64,000 nt of DNA, from positions 930,001 to 994,000 of the forward strand of contig NC_016451.1 in the NCBI RefSeq assembly GCF_000235365.1, read 5' to 3'. The stretch comes from Eremothecium cymbalariae DBVPG#7215 (taxonomy: Eukaryota; Ascomycota; Saccharomycetes; Saccharomycetales; Saccharomycetaceae). The translations under genes were made by a program, and so were the position numbers. Every line of letters begins with the position of its first letter. Within the stretch, counting starts at the first letter, position 1. Positions 1-10,145 of the stretch are shown piece after piece. The notes beneath the pieces are model-generated. The model did not search any database. It had not been told where the DNA came from and saw only the letters and a program-made list of their open reading frames with translations.

Positions 1-1184
1 AATATGCAGCTCTGGATCCAAAGATTTATCCAAGATGCGGTTTACGAAAATGCCTTCCTTATAAAAATTCCGAGTTTTAAAACAGAAAGTTTAGAAGTCG
101 ATCGCCCCATCTGAAACGGGCTCCTCAAAGGCAGGCCAGCAATCTGAAATGCAGCATAGGACAAAAATATTATCCATGCTGTAGTGCAAAAATACAAGCT
201 GTTGGCTTAGGACAGTGGAGACCAATGCTTAAACGATCCAAGGGCTTTTTTTATTAACCTAGCAGTAAGTTACCAATGTAGTAGTCAAAGAAGAATTTTT
301 GATCCTATAGTAATGACCTTATTTCCATTCTTTGTGTGGTCGACGAAGTGATTAACATAACCAATAAATTTCAGAGCGCCTTAATCTTGGTATTCGTACC
401 ATTAAGCTCAAAAACTCAGTGGAGATCTTAAACCACATCACAGGTAGGCTTCCTTCAGGTAATGCTTATTATATATATAATTGCTTGCATGAAAAATGTT
501 GCCCTTGGCAATTTCAGACAATCTGCAATGGCGCAGGAATATGCAACCAACTCTAGCAACTAACTACGCACAAACAACGACTGTGAAAACGGCAACATCT
601 GAATAAACTAATAAACGCTGATTTCACCTTACTCTGCAATGTCTTATGTATGAATGAATATATTTAAAACTCCATAGAAGAGTAGCTGTTGCCCATCCGA
701 AAAATCATTCGTTGCAAGATCCCTCCAATACATATGACTGCTACACCCACACATTATATCTACACCCAGACAACCCACTTTAAATAGTCAGTTGCCGCGC
801 TGTAGCACGCTTAGTTATTTGTCGCGGTTTGTTACTGGGCGGGTTGGGCTGCTGCGCTGGGGGAGGGCGGGACTGTGGGCTTGCACCGCCTGGAGACCCA
901 GCCTGGCGACTTGCAGCAGCTTCACTACTGTCGCGGCCTGCGGGGTAACTCTGGTGAGAGTGTCTCTGCTCGTCCGCCAGCACCTTCCTTACGCTAGGCG
1001 GGCGGACGTTCTGTCTAGCGGAGGCCCAGCCTAGCTTACACCGAGGCCTCGTACCACCATCTCCCCCTCCCATCCGAGGATTGAGACTTTTTTCAAATGT
1101 GTATAATGAACGAACGGTATATTTGAGAGATATTCAGGTCTACCACTATCGATCGAAAGCCTACTACCAAGGATACAAACAGAA
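1..1184. other. Intergenic region upstream of RPS24
   Basis: I see no supported gene in this stretch. The first 740 bases are AT-rich and lack a convincing frame. Bases 741-772 carry Rap1-like motifs. Bases about 785-1070 form a GC-rich island that is open in two antiparallel frames but has no recognisable protein. The rest is the RPS24 5' leader. In S. cerevisiae the gene to the left of RPS24A is ALD5; no ALD5 sequence is visible here, so it is either outside the window or not adjacent. Confidence 0.6.
743..772 (+). promoter_or_regulatory. Two Rap1-like sites upstream of RPS24
   Basis: ACACCCACACATT at 743-755 fits the Rap1 consensus ACACCCRYACAYM at all but the last base. A weaker ACACCCAGACA follows at 762-772 in the same orientation. 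Tandem Rap1 sites a few hundred bases upstream are typical of ribosomal protein genes in Saccharomycetaceae, and these lie about 430 bases before the RPS24 start codon. Binding is inferred, not shown. Confidence 0.55.
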
Positions 1185-2062
1185 ATGGTATGTTAGAAAT
1201 GCTAGGACTATAGTATTGTCCGTGAACTAAATCAAGAACACTCTCCCTATGACAGAACAGGACGACATATTAGAGATGAGAAAGTCATATCGAGACATGG
1301 TTTTAGAAAATTAGTGGGTTAGATATACTGGGGACTTTATATTGCAAAGAGAGAAAATAGGTTTTGCAAGGTTCTTTTGGAGCGAAAGAATGTAGGAGGC
1401 TTTAACTATTACAGTAGCTCTTTATTGGGGGGATTTTTAGAGTTTTAGTGGGATCCTACAGGAAAAAGCATGTGGTTGCAGTGAAACATTAGCAAGTTAC
1501 GATATAATAGAGTAAATGGGTATTTTCAATAATGAAAACTGGTTGTGTGTCTTACGACTGCGTTGAGCTGATTTATTATGGTCGTCGGTGGGGGGATCTA
1601 ATTGAAATTTTTGAGTTTTTGCGAACTAGTGTTACTAACGTGAAATTTTTATTACAGTCTGACGCTATTACTATCCGTACTAGAAAGGTTATCACCAACC
1701 CATTGTTGGCTAGAAAGCAATTCGTTGTTGATGTTTTGCACCCAAACAGAGCCAATGTTTCCAAGGATGAATTAAGAGAAAAGTTGGCTGAAGCTTACAA
1801 GGCTGACAAGGACACTGTTTCTGTGTTTGGTTTCAGAACTCAATTCGGTGGTGGTAAGTCTACTGGTTTTGGTTTGGTCTACAACTCTGTTGCTGATGCC
1901 AAGAAGTTCGAACCAGCCTATAGATTGGTGAGATACGGTATGGCCGAAAAGGTCGAGAAGCCTTCCAGACAGCAAAGAAAGCAAAGAAAGAACAGAGGCA
2001 AGAAGATCTTTGGTACTGGTAAGAGATTGGCCAAGAAGACCGCGAGACGTAACGCTGACTAA
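1185..2062 (+). CDS. RPS24: 40S ribosomal protein eS24 (RPS24), spliced
   Basis: The gene encodes a structural protein of the small ribosomal subunit. It is split: exon 1 is only the ATG at 1185-1187, the intron is 1188-1657, and exon 2 is 1658-2062. The joined product is 135 residues starting [11 protein letters not shown], the same length as S. cerevisiae Rps24, with the conserved stretch [13 protein letters not shown] and a very basic C-terminus. Splice evidence is GTATGT directly after the ATG, TACTAAC at 1633-1639 and TTACAG at the 3' end. An unspliced reading from 1532 would put an unrelated 42-residue leader on the protein and is an artefact. The intron after codon 1 is also the S. cerevisiae arrangement. 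Expression is probably Rap1-driven, from the sites upstream. The product is essentially certain. Confidence 0.96.
1188..1657 (+). other. Spliceosomal intron of RPS24
   Basis: This 470-base intron begins GTATGT and ends TTACAG. The canonical branch point TACTAAC is at 1633-1639, about 20 bases before the 3' splice site. Long introns near the 5' end are typical of yeast ribosomal protein genes. I see no snoRNA inside it. Confidence 0.93.
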
Positions 2063-2438
2063 ACCAATTCTCATCATTAATTCACTTATAAATATTTTTG
2101 TATATGTGTGTTTTAATATAACTTAAAATATAAATCAAATCTATCATTTTGTTCTATATGCGTTGCAGACGTTTATCCGGGTCATGGGTAAGAGGAGTGA
2201 TACTCTGCTGTGGCCTCAGTGCCTCATTTAGAAAGTACTAGAGGCCCGTTCGCTTGTTTTACGTTTTACATAACTTTCATTTTGCGTCTTGGTGTGTGCA
2301 TGCATTATCATCATAACTTGACAAGGACGGAAACATGAAGACGGAAAGTTTAAGCGGTTCTAAAATTTAATGAACACCGGCACAATGTAAGAAGAACACT
2401 GTGTGAGCGAATTAAGGGTAAATCGGCAAAATAGTAAG
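2063..2438. other. Intergenic region RPS24-YOS1
   Basis: This stretch holds the RPS24 3' end (AT-rich, ATATAA-type signals just after the stop) and the short YOS1 promoter. I see no further gene. Confidence 0.5.
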
Positions 2439-2757
2439 ATGATTTTTGGATTAGGAAGGTTATTTTATGTTGTATTATTGCTAGTGAATGCAGTTGCGGT
2501 GTTGAATGAGCAGAGGTTCTTGAGGAGGAGTATGTTAGGAGATTTTTTAAGGATTATTAATGCAACATGATGGAAACTAACATATGTACAACACAGTTGG
2601 TTTAGGGTCGAAATCAAATCAACCATCGTTCGGTCAACCGGAAAACTCTACGAAGTCGAAGTTAATACATTTGATAAGCGCTGTTCAGACGCTACTGAGG
2701 ATACCGTTAATTGCAATCAATATTCTGGTGATCGTATACGAGTTAATTCTAGGTTAG
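2439..2757 (+). CDS. YOS1: Yos1-like ER/Golgi membrane protein, spliced
   Basis: Exon 1 is 2439-2529, the intron 2530-2596 and exon 2 2597-2757. Together they give an 83-residue protein (85 in S. cerevisiae). The N-terminus MIFGLGRLFYVVLLLVNAVA is a hydrophobic segment. It is followed by the charged ERFLRR-type motif (here QRFLRR) with IGLG restored across the splice junction. A second hydrophobic segment near the C-terminus contains LLRIPLIAINILVIVYE. Yos1 is a subunit of the Yip1-Yif1 complex required for ER-to-Golgi transport. The place between RPS24 and PTP3 matches S. cerevisiae YER074W-A, which also has an intron. Because the exons are short, the gene is easily missed. Homology, splice signals and synteny all agree. 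Confidence 0.93.
2530..2596 (+). other. Spliceosomal intron of YOS1
   Basis: This 67-base intron runs from GTATGT (2530-2535) to ACACAG. The best branch sequence is AACTAAC at 2575-2581, one base off the canonical TACTAAC. Removing the intron restores the conserved RRIGLG reading frame. Confidence 0.9.
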
Positions 2758-2984
2758 AATGTGAGAAATTTGCAGCCTCAAGATGCATATACTCAGCCGT
2801 TGGCAGAATTATACAGGAGTATGGGCTTGTGTCAAATTTTCAGTTGTTTTGTATCCTTTAATTTTAGTTGTTGTCAATGAATGACTGGTAACATTATGAC
2901 ATTAAGTCATTCGTACATACAAGAATGCCTAGTGAGTGGACTCACCATTATAAAATTTCTTTAGTTATAACCGGTAGTTTGTAC

Positions 2985-5423
2985 TTACAGCTCGTTTTTC
3001 TTACTACATAGAAAGTCCTCTAAAATATCCAATTCCCCCATAGAATTCGTGAAAGAACCCAAACCAACGTTGTCGCCACCACACGTGTTATTATTCAGGT
3101 GAAGTTTGAAGTATGACAACATGCAATCATATATGAATAAAAATTGATTAATGTTTTGAACCATCGAGATTCTTTGTTTCCTGAATCGATCAATAGTTAT
3201 TACTATTGGATCAAACAAGTTGTTATTATCATGGTGATTTGCTTCCCATTGTATTTCATGAGCGTCGATATTCTTAAGATTTGAGACTATTGTATCAACA
3301 GTGCAGAAAGTACCGGTTCTACCGCAACCTGCAGAACAGTGCACTAATACTGTCGGCAGATCACCCTTATTAAAAACCCCCCGCTTGAACAACTCAGAGA
3401 TTATGAAATTTTTAATATCAAGCATACTGAGGATATCTGTAGGATTTACCAATACACCAAGATCTGGCCAATCTTTGATCTGTATTTGGAATATTTGAAA
3501 TGTTGATTTTCCAGAATTGAACGTTAATTTGATCCTCCTCAAATATAGGTTATTTTCTTTTCGCTCTTGAAGCAATGCAACTTGAATCCCGTTATAATCT
3601 CCCTCTGCCCAAAATTTACAACATTTCTCCAACCCGTTTTCAAATTCATCTGTCAGAGTAATTACTATTGGTACTCGATTGTTTATAATACATGTGTAAA
3701 AATCGTGAATTGTCTCCGAAAGAGGTGCTTGAGTGGCGATGTATCTAACAGTATTATTAGATGGACTATCACCAGTAGTAAAGGGTCCCGTCAAGTAATT
3801 TGCATTAATATAAGTGTCGACAACACCGTTATAATGCGGTTCCTGTGAGAGTTTTGTAATTTCCAGGTCTCGCCTCAGTATAACCCTTGTATGCTCATAA
3901 GGGAATATATCTTTGTATCGATTTTTACTACCCAATTCAACACCAGACGAGATGGATATCTGACGATCGTATTCATCGTCTTCTTCAGAGTAACCACCAT
4001 CCAAAGAAGATGTTTTGTGACCCGGTTTTTGTTCTGTGATTTGTTCTGAAGATAGTGGGGGCATCTTTAATAGCCTGTCCAATCTGGTACGCTCAATAAT
4101 ATCCAAGCGTTGGAATTTTTCAATAAATTGCATTTTCGACGACTTGTCCATCAAATTCCGAAACCACCTAGGCATGACTGCATTAATTTGTTCCGCATCG
4201 TACGTTTCAGTTATTGCATCAAACTCGAGTTGAAAACTGAGTTTCAATGGAAATTTGTAATACTGCTGTTGTGGAGTGCTGGGATTTGTAAAATACTCTG
4301 AACTGGACAACTTTCTATTTTCATTAAGGTCTACGGCATCCAAATAACTTTCCAAGTTACTGTTTTCTTCGAATTGCCTCATTTTAAAAACATGTTGGAA
4401 GGACTGTGACGAGCCAGCTAAATTCTGTCGTGGTGCATGTGGTAACTGAAATTTGAACAGATGAGATATAGGTGAAGAAAATGTCGGTGAGCAAACTGGC
4501 ACTAAAGGAGACCCCTGTGTTGAAGGTGGAGTTGATAGAGATGAAGTAGACGAATAATAAACTGCAGGTGGTTGTAAAAGTTCTCTGTCATACTCCATCG
4601 GTGATGATTCTGCTAAATCTGGAAACTGTGATTGAAATTGAGGAAACCCACCGGATAGTATGTAAACATCAGGCTTCCTTTGACCTTGATTCGGCCAGTC
4701 ATTATCCAAAAACTTTGATGAAATTCCGAAACACGCAAGGCTAACCCTCCCATCGGGCTTCACATCCGTATTGTCATATATAACAACAGAGAACGAATCC
4801 TTGTCATTTTCACTATACTCTTCCTTCAACTTCTCCTTTATTAGATTCCTTTCATACGCCGGAAGATTATCTAATAACCTTTGCAAACTAAAGTTTTTCC
4901 TTTTTAAAAGTGTTGAAGGCAAACTTATATGAATGGAATCTTTTATATGTGCCTTTGAATACTCCATATATGGCCTGGTATCTATGACGATTATATTTTT
5001 AGCTGCCCCATAAGTCTCATCATGGTCCAATAACATATTTGCCAATGGTTTACAATCTATCGTTTTACAACCACTATGTAATTGGAACCTCGTATTATTT
5101 CCATTTGTGCATGTAGGTTTAAAACCAGATAATGATAGCGTCGCCGCACCACTATTTATTCCATATGGTGATCCTGCGCTACCTAGGCAGCCAGAAGGAC
5201 AACCACTAAGAGGTGTATGAAGAGGGTCCTCCAATGAGCGCGACCTATGCCGGCATGCTGCCACAACACTATGAGATTGGGAAGTAGGCGCATTATTACC
5301 GCCCTGGAGATCGTCCACCAAGGTAGATGCGTTGGATAAAATCGACATCGAATCCGATAAAGATGGTTTGTGGTTGTGCTTAACTGACAAATCAGATCTT
5401 ACACAACAATTATCCTTAAGCAT
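2985..5423 (-). CDS. PTP3: Protein tyrosine phosphatase Ptp3 (MAPK phosphatase)
   Basis: This 812-residue protein has an N-terminal rhodanese/CDC25-like domain (about residues 130-225, with VIDTRPYMEYSKAHI) and a C-terminal classical PTP domain (about 500-790). The PTP signature HCSAGCGRTG has its nucleophile at Cys696. The WPD-type loop reads IKDWPDLGV. In S. cerevisiae Ptp2 and Ptp3 dephosphorylate the MAP kinases Hog1 and Fus3. The PTP3 assignment rests on synteny (RPS24A-YOS1-PTP3 on chromosome V), and the protein is somewhat shorter than S. cerevisiae Ptp3 (928). The region between the domains and the N-terminus are Ser-rich and low-complexity, likely holding MAPK docking sequences. The gene converges on YOS1 with a 227-base gap. 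The product class is certain; PTP3 over PTP2 is well supported. Confidence 0.93.
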   Translation of the reverse strand: MLKDNCCVRSDLSVKHNHKPSLSDSMSILSNASTLVDDLQGGNNAPTSQSHSVVAACRHRSRSLEDPLHTPLSGCPSGCLGSAGSPYGINSGAATLSLSGFKPTCTNGNNTRFQLHSGCKTIDCKPLANMLLDHDETYGAAKNIIVIDTRPYMEYSKAHIKDSIHISLPSTLLKRKNFSLQRLLDNLPAYERNLIKEKLKEEYSENDKDSFSVVIYDNTDVKPDGRVSLACFGISSKFLDNDWPNQGQRKPDVYILSGGFPQFQSQFPDLAESSPMEYDRELLQPPAVYYSSTSSLSTPPSTQGSPLVPVCSPTFSSPISHLFKFQLPHAPRQNLAGSSQSFQHVFKMRQFEENSNLESYLDAVDLNENRKLSSSEYFTNPSTPQQQYYKFPLKLSFQLEFDAITETYDAEQINAVMPRWFRNLMDKSSKMQFIEKFQRLDIIERTRLDRLLKMPPLSSEQITEQKPGHKTSSLDGGYSEEDDEYDRQISISSGVELGSKNRYKDIFPYEHTRVILRRDLEITKLSQEPHYNGVVDTYINANYLTGPFTTGDSPSNNTVRYIATQAPLSETIHDFYTCIINNRVPIVITLTDEFENGLEKCCKFWAEGDYNGIQVALLQERKENNLYLRRIKLTFNSGKSTFQIFQIQIKDWPDLGVLVNPTDILSMLDIKNFIISELFKRGVFNKGDLPTVLVHCSAGCGRTGTFCTVDTIVSNLKNIDAHEIQWEANHHDNNNLFDPIVITIDRFRKQRISMVQNINQFLFIYDCMLSYFKLHLNNNTCGGDNVGLGSFTNSMGELDILEDFLCSKKNEL

Positions 5424-7014
5424 TATTATAGTCTTCTAATCAAGATCCAAAACCAACAAAGCAAAAGGATGAAGGTAGAAAGACAAAGAAGTAACAACGA
5501 AGAGGATACACTTCCCTAACTCTTATCAATGGGCTCCAAAATCACACTCACACAACAAGTACAACCTGCTAAACCGTTTCTACTACTGAATATACGCGAC
5601 ACTCAAAAGGATAAGAAATAACTTCGTATGCTCCGTCCAAACCGTTGGTAAATGTCGTAAAACCTCAACAAAATAAATCTGAAAGCCTAACCACCGTTCC
5701 GTTTTTCCACCCCCCCCCCAATAATCCTAGAGGAACAACTACTTATTTCAACTGCAACGATCTATCAATCTCGTCCTTCAATCCAATAAATCCTCTATAC
5801 CTGTTTATATCTATCGTTCCCAATTTGTGAGTTTAGATTGTTTTACTTTTTTCACGTAGAATCCAGGACTTTTTCAAATCAAGGCAAAGGGTCTGTGAAA
5901 AGTGTTAAATGAAAAAGTATACGAAGCTTTTAGGAAATTGATTTGCTTTGTATGAGATTAGACGATTAGTCGTTCTATGTTTTTATATATCACCTTGTGA
6001 TGAAATTCTTCCCAACAACAAAAAAATCCGTAGTCGGTCAGCTGTCTTTGTCTTTATCGCTCTCTGCTGTCGCTCCAACTTCTGCTCTTTCTCTTTTATG
6101 GTGTCTTAAAGTTTCCGTGTTGTTGATAAAAACGGTATTTAATGGAAATATAACTGATATGGATAGAAAAAGGGATTAGCTTAACTGTGGAATTACGTGT
6201 GGATTTATAAAGATGCTCGCACGGCCCAACTTGGCAGGTAAAATTGCTGTCGGACCTTGAACAGGTTGCTCAAGGCGTTTAGAAAGTTGAATAAAAAACT
6301 TCTTGGGGGGCTTAGATTATGTAACATTGCTACAGGAAATTGGTTATATATGACGCTATGTTCACGCTACGGGAAGGGACGTAGAGATCAACGTCTCGCA
6401 CTGGACGAATGTAGATAATAATCGTATCAAGGAGCTCGCCTTCTGAAGATTGAAGCTATATATATCTATGTGTATAGGAGCAGTGAGGAAGGGAAATAAA
6501 AGGGCAAGATAAAGGTACAAAACACTTGTAACGGCGACATTGTTGTTATTCCTCTTTTGCTATTCTTGGAAATCATGTTTTAAAAGCTTTTTAAATATTG
6601 AACATTCCAGGCTAAAACATTTTTAGTTTTCCAAACTCAGACAGGTTCTAGAACGCCGCCGCATCTTCATAGATTTTCCCAAAAAACGAATTTTTTTTGG
6701 CTTGAAAGGCCCAAATCGATTGTAGAGTAATGAAAACGAATAGCAGAATTAGTGTGTGTTTCTGTAAGGGTTATTATGTATCTATTTGTGACTTATTCAT
6801 TGAGGTAGCCTCACCTGACGAGAGATCGAGGAATGACGAAGGTTGTTGCAAAAGGGCGTGTTTTCCGAACAATGCAGGCAAACCAGGGAGGATGACAGCA
6901 TATGGTCCTCAGGAGCTTTGTCCTGTACATGTATATGTAAACTGAACTCATAAATATGCACAAGAACGACACATGAGCATACAAATCGGGTGGTCTATTC
7001 AACTAAAAAGATAA
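5424..7014. other. Gene-poor region upstream of PTP3
   Basis: This region includes the PTP3 promoter. There are short frames of 60-71 codons with no recognisable content, a run of ten C at 5710-5719 and a few AT-rich stretches. I see no supported gene. It forms the left half of a 4.2-kb gene-poor stretch whose only clear genes are two tRNAs. Confidence 0.5.
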
Positions 7015-7087
7015 TGGACAAAACCGGAATCGAACCGGGGACCTCTTCCTTGCAAGGGAAGCGCGCTACCAACTGCGCCATTTGCCC
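7015..7087 (-). tRNA. tRNA-Ala (UGC anticodon)
   Basis: On the minus strand the sequence begins GGGCAAATGGCGCAGTTGGT and folds as a complete 73-nt cloverleaf. The anticodon loop holds TGC between CTTCC and GGAAG. The B box is GGTTCGATTCC. The acceptor pairs GGGCAAA with TTTGTCC and keeps the G3:U70 wobble that identifies alanine tRNAs. The discriminator base is A. A TTTTT terminator follows at 7005-7009 (minus strand). There is no intron. It is nearly identical in the core to S. cerevisiae tRNA-Ala(UGC). Confidence 0.97.
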
Positions 7088-9452
7088 AAGAGTATAGTGG
7101 TCGTGTGGTTTGACACTTAGTACCTGCTCAGGGCTGATCACGCTCGAAAAAGGAACGGTCTGGACCACCACCGTCGGAAGGTGCTGCATCTAAGTTCTGA
7201 GGGCTACTCGCAGATAGCGTTGGGAGCATATATCCAGTAGGCTTTCCACTGCTGCCCAGCTACTGTTTTTCACTTCTAAAAACACGTGATATGATATTTA
7301 AAGACCATTCATGCCAGATTAAAATCTCCTGGTCCCAAAAAGAACAGATATAGGCACGGAGGTACATGCATACATTTTAGTAGCAAAAGGGACCACCAGT
7401 AGCAGTTTAATGGGTTTAAGAATAGGCAACATACTCGACATACTTTTTATGTCAATTGAAATGGTATTGCTTACATAGAGACAACAACAAAAAAAATTGC
7501 ACAGTTCCTTCATTTGGAGTGAAGTGGTTATCCCACTCCAATTCAATTTTATAATTGAGACGGCGAAAAGAAATATGCCAGTGTTTTCTTCTAATGACAT
7601 AAGAAGGTTGCAAATCACCTTTTAAAAAGTCTGCAGAGCCTGGGGAGCAGCTTAGTGGGTGAATAGCGAGTGGTGGTTCATTGAGAAATATGAGCAATTC
7701 ATGTGCGCGACCGTGTGGAGAAAAACCGGGCTATATTCTTTTTGTCTCATATACACACTCTTGTCACAAATGTGAAATCTTAAAACAAGGTAGACATCAG
7801 AAGCCGAATAAGTAGACCTTTAGTGGCGATGGCAGATCGTACATACGTAATAAATCGTTGAATGATCGGAGGAAAAAAAAGAAGAAGCCCTGGCACGACA
7901 AACTAATGAATAAAAAGTAAACCTGTTTTTAATTAGAAATGTATTCAGTCGTCTGCTGAAAAAAATCGGTTTTTAGTCAATGCTGGCTTTGAGATTCTTA
8001 CCTAGTTTTAGAGAGGCTCTTAGGATGGCCGGGTCAATTTCGGTATTAATTTAAGAGCTGCGGTCTAGATAAAAAAACCGCAACGTAGGAGTTAGTTATT
8101 CTCCATTACACACATTCGTAATTCTGACAATTTTTGTCTTCTTTAAAGGGCAGGGACCTCATTGCTAATTGCTAGTACCATGAGCGGGATTCACTATTGT
8201 GACCGAACGACCTGGGCCCATTCCAGTTTAAATTTTCTACTGGGGTTTCCTTAAAGTAATGCAGATGTTTTGATCAACCTTCTTTGTCAATTAAGTCCCA
8301 CGGTCCTCCAACCCTACTCCCCTCCAGGTGGTGGAACGGTTGCCGCTCTATTACTTTCTGAGCGACAGGCCATTTCTGTGTGAACTTCCGCTGCGCATTC
8401 TAATTTTTATGTGTAGATTATATTATTGAATTTTGTCGCTCAATTGGTTGATTGGTGACGGCTTCGAGCCCCGAGATATGTCAGCAAAAACATTATTCAT
8501 TTATCCAGAGTTAACGCACACAGCGATTCCGATTTTTTTTGGAATTCTGTAGTGTCGACTGATCAATACCTTGTTTCATTTGATGTGCTGATACGCATCT
8601 TCTTGCTACCTATCACACCTAGAGGTTTGTTTCTGTAATAGAGTAGATTAATAAGAAATACATTTGAGAAAATGTAAGATATTATACGACTGATTGTTGT
8701 TGGTCATCATCGTCTATCTGTAAGGTACTTTAAACGATAAAATCATTTTGCTTCTGTAATTTATTAAAGTTTTTAACTAAACAGGCAATTTATAAATCTG
8801 TAGAACGACGACACCTCTAACAAAGGATGTAATGCAGGGTTTCTAGTGAAGATCCTACGTACATATCATAAAAAGGTGCAAAAACAGATATTACATAGGC
8901 CCATTTGGTGGTGCATGTTCCCTTCGTGACATGACGTGGGCTGTTTTTTAGCTTCTTTGTAGAAATTTCTACTTACTATATGTCTAGCTATGTATCTATC
9001 GGATCGTAGCGTGACAGAATAGTGGTGCGATATCTTGACACGATCGCTCGGCGGAGAGCAGGTGATGCTTAGTTATACGCACTGTCGGGGGCCACTAGAT
9101 GAGGTCACGTGCTAGCTTGAACTTCTCGTCACGTGCCAACTAATACTTAGGTTGATGATCAGTTACTGTTTATATAGTCTCTAATCTGGCTCAACTACCC
9201 TCTAGGGATCTAGCTGGACCTAGCATCTAATCTAATCTAGCTAGCTGGGTCTCACACTGATACATCATTGTGGGTTTCACGCTGGCATCCTCACAGTGAC
9301 TATCAGCCTCATATCCGCCTGACAGCTCTGATACGCTGCTTCTTAGCTTGGTTGTCGCTGTCCACTAGCTTCTCTTTTGATTTTACGACACGCACATGAT
9401 AACTTATATGGTTCTTTAAACAATTATAACTTAACGTTTGCTGAATATTGTA
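7088..9452. other. Gene desert between two tRNA genes
   Basis: There is no supported protein gene in 2.4 kb. Short minus-strand frames around 7.3-7.7 kb have no recognisable content. Bases about 8.9-9.3 kb are less AT-rich than the rest. They contain two GTCACGTGC motifs (CACGTG at 9106-9111 and 9130-9135), a perfect 14-base palindrome GTAGAAATTTCTAC near 8960 and an imperfect inverted repeat at 9153-9267. The position just upstream of a tRNA suggests decayed retrotransposon LTR material, but no LTR with target-site duplication can be shown by eye. Confidence 0.45.
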
Positions 9453-9526
9453 GGTTCCTTGGCCCAGTTGGTTAAGGCACCGTGCTAATAACGCGGGGAT
9501 CAGCGGTTCGATCCCGCTAGGAACCA
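9453..9526 (+). tRNA. tRNA-Ile (AAU anticodon)
   Basis: This complete 74-nt cloverleaf begins GGTTCCTTGGCCCAGTTGGT and has AAT in the anticodon loop (CTAATAA). The B box is GGTTCGATCCC, and a seven-pair acceptor joins GGTTCCT with AGGAACC before discriminator A. A TTTTT terminator follows at 9527-9531. The core matches S. cerevisiae tRNA-Ile(AAU); only acceptor pairs differ, with compensating changes. It lies 133 bases before the SLO1 start codon. Confidence 0.97.
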
Positions 9527-9659
9527 TTTTTGAGGCCAATGTGCTTATTTTTGTCAAATCTCTCTAACAAAATTAGATATATCCGGGGAGTGAATGGTTA
9601 AATCACTACTACGTATTACACGAATACACTCTGGAATCGATTGTTGTTCACGGGAGCGG

Positions 9660-9908
9660 ATGAGTGAACAATTGGAGTCGTCTACGTTAGAGGAAGGTGA
9701 TAGGTCGGGTTCTATATGTCCACGTGATAAAGATATTAGAGATGATTCTTTGCAGGATAGAAATGTAGATCGACATGAACATTTGGAAGAGTTGGTGAAG
9801 AGAGCTACTGCACAGAAAGTTATTTGCCAACAATTGAGACAGGAAAATACTTACCTTCAAGAATATTTAGAGAATATAATGGGTTCAGGTAATGTGTTGG
9901 GAAAGTGA
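9660..9908 (+). CDS. SLO1: Slo1-like short coiled-coil protein (SCOC family)
   Basis: This 82-residue protein has a C-terminal heptad-rich segment with the family signature QLRQENTYLQEYLENIM, close to the end of human SCOC and to S. cerevisiae Slo1 (85 residues). In yeast Slo1 interacts with the Arl3 GTPase, as SCOC does with ARL1 in animals, so a Golgi Arl-effector role is likely. I chose the ATG at 9660; the upstream in-frame ATG at 9594 would add 22 residues that do not look like the family. The neighbours match S. cerevisiae chromosome V, where SLO1, ISC10 and DMC1 lie together. Homology and synteny agree. Confidence 0.85.
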   Translation: MSEQLESSTLEEGDRSGSICPRDKDIRDDSLQDRNVDRHEHLEELVKRATAQKVICQQLRQENTYLQEYLENIMGSGNVLGK

Positions 9909-10145
9909 CTAATATTAAAAGTTGTTCAGCAAGTTCTTATTGACGCAGGAACGACAAGCAGTTTTCAGCATTATTATTACTAGAAAGGAAGTAGACACCA
10001 AACTTTGTGGATATTTGCAGTATGATGATACTGATAGTATTAAATACAAAAATTTCATACTTAATGGTGTTTTCTGGTGGACCAATATTTTTATTGATCT
10101 CGGTTGACTACAAGGAATTAATAAGGATAAGCAACTATTCTAATA

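Noticed and set aside
780..1073. Overlapping frames of 97 and 80 codons on opposite strands upstream of RPS24
   Set aside because: They are open because GC-rich DNA lacks stops; the compositions (Pro/Arg/Ser) are typical of chance frames and neither has a recognisable motif.
1532..1657. In-frame upstream extension of RPS24
   Set aside because: It is intron sequence: GTATGT follows the ATG at 1185, and TACTAAC and TTACAG precede the conserved SDAIT start.
7319..7697. Minus-strand frames of 81-99 codons in the tRNA gene desert
   Set aside because: They overlap each other in different frames, lack recognisable domains and lie in low-conservation-type sequence.
8435..8495. Possible tRNA relic (TCGCTCAATTGGT and GGCTTCGAGCCCC resemble A and B boxes)
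   Set aside because: The two boxes are too close for an anticodon arm and no acceptor stem forms; it is at best a degraded remnant.
9100..9140. Paired GTCACGTG motifs as centromere CDEI
   Set aside because: No AT-rich CDEII of about 80 bases and no CDEIII-like TTTCCGAAA follows; the motifs are more likely Cbf1-type sites or chance.
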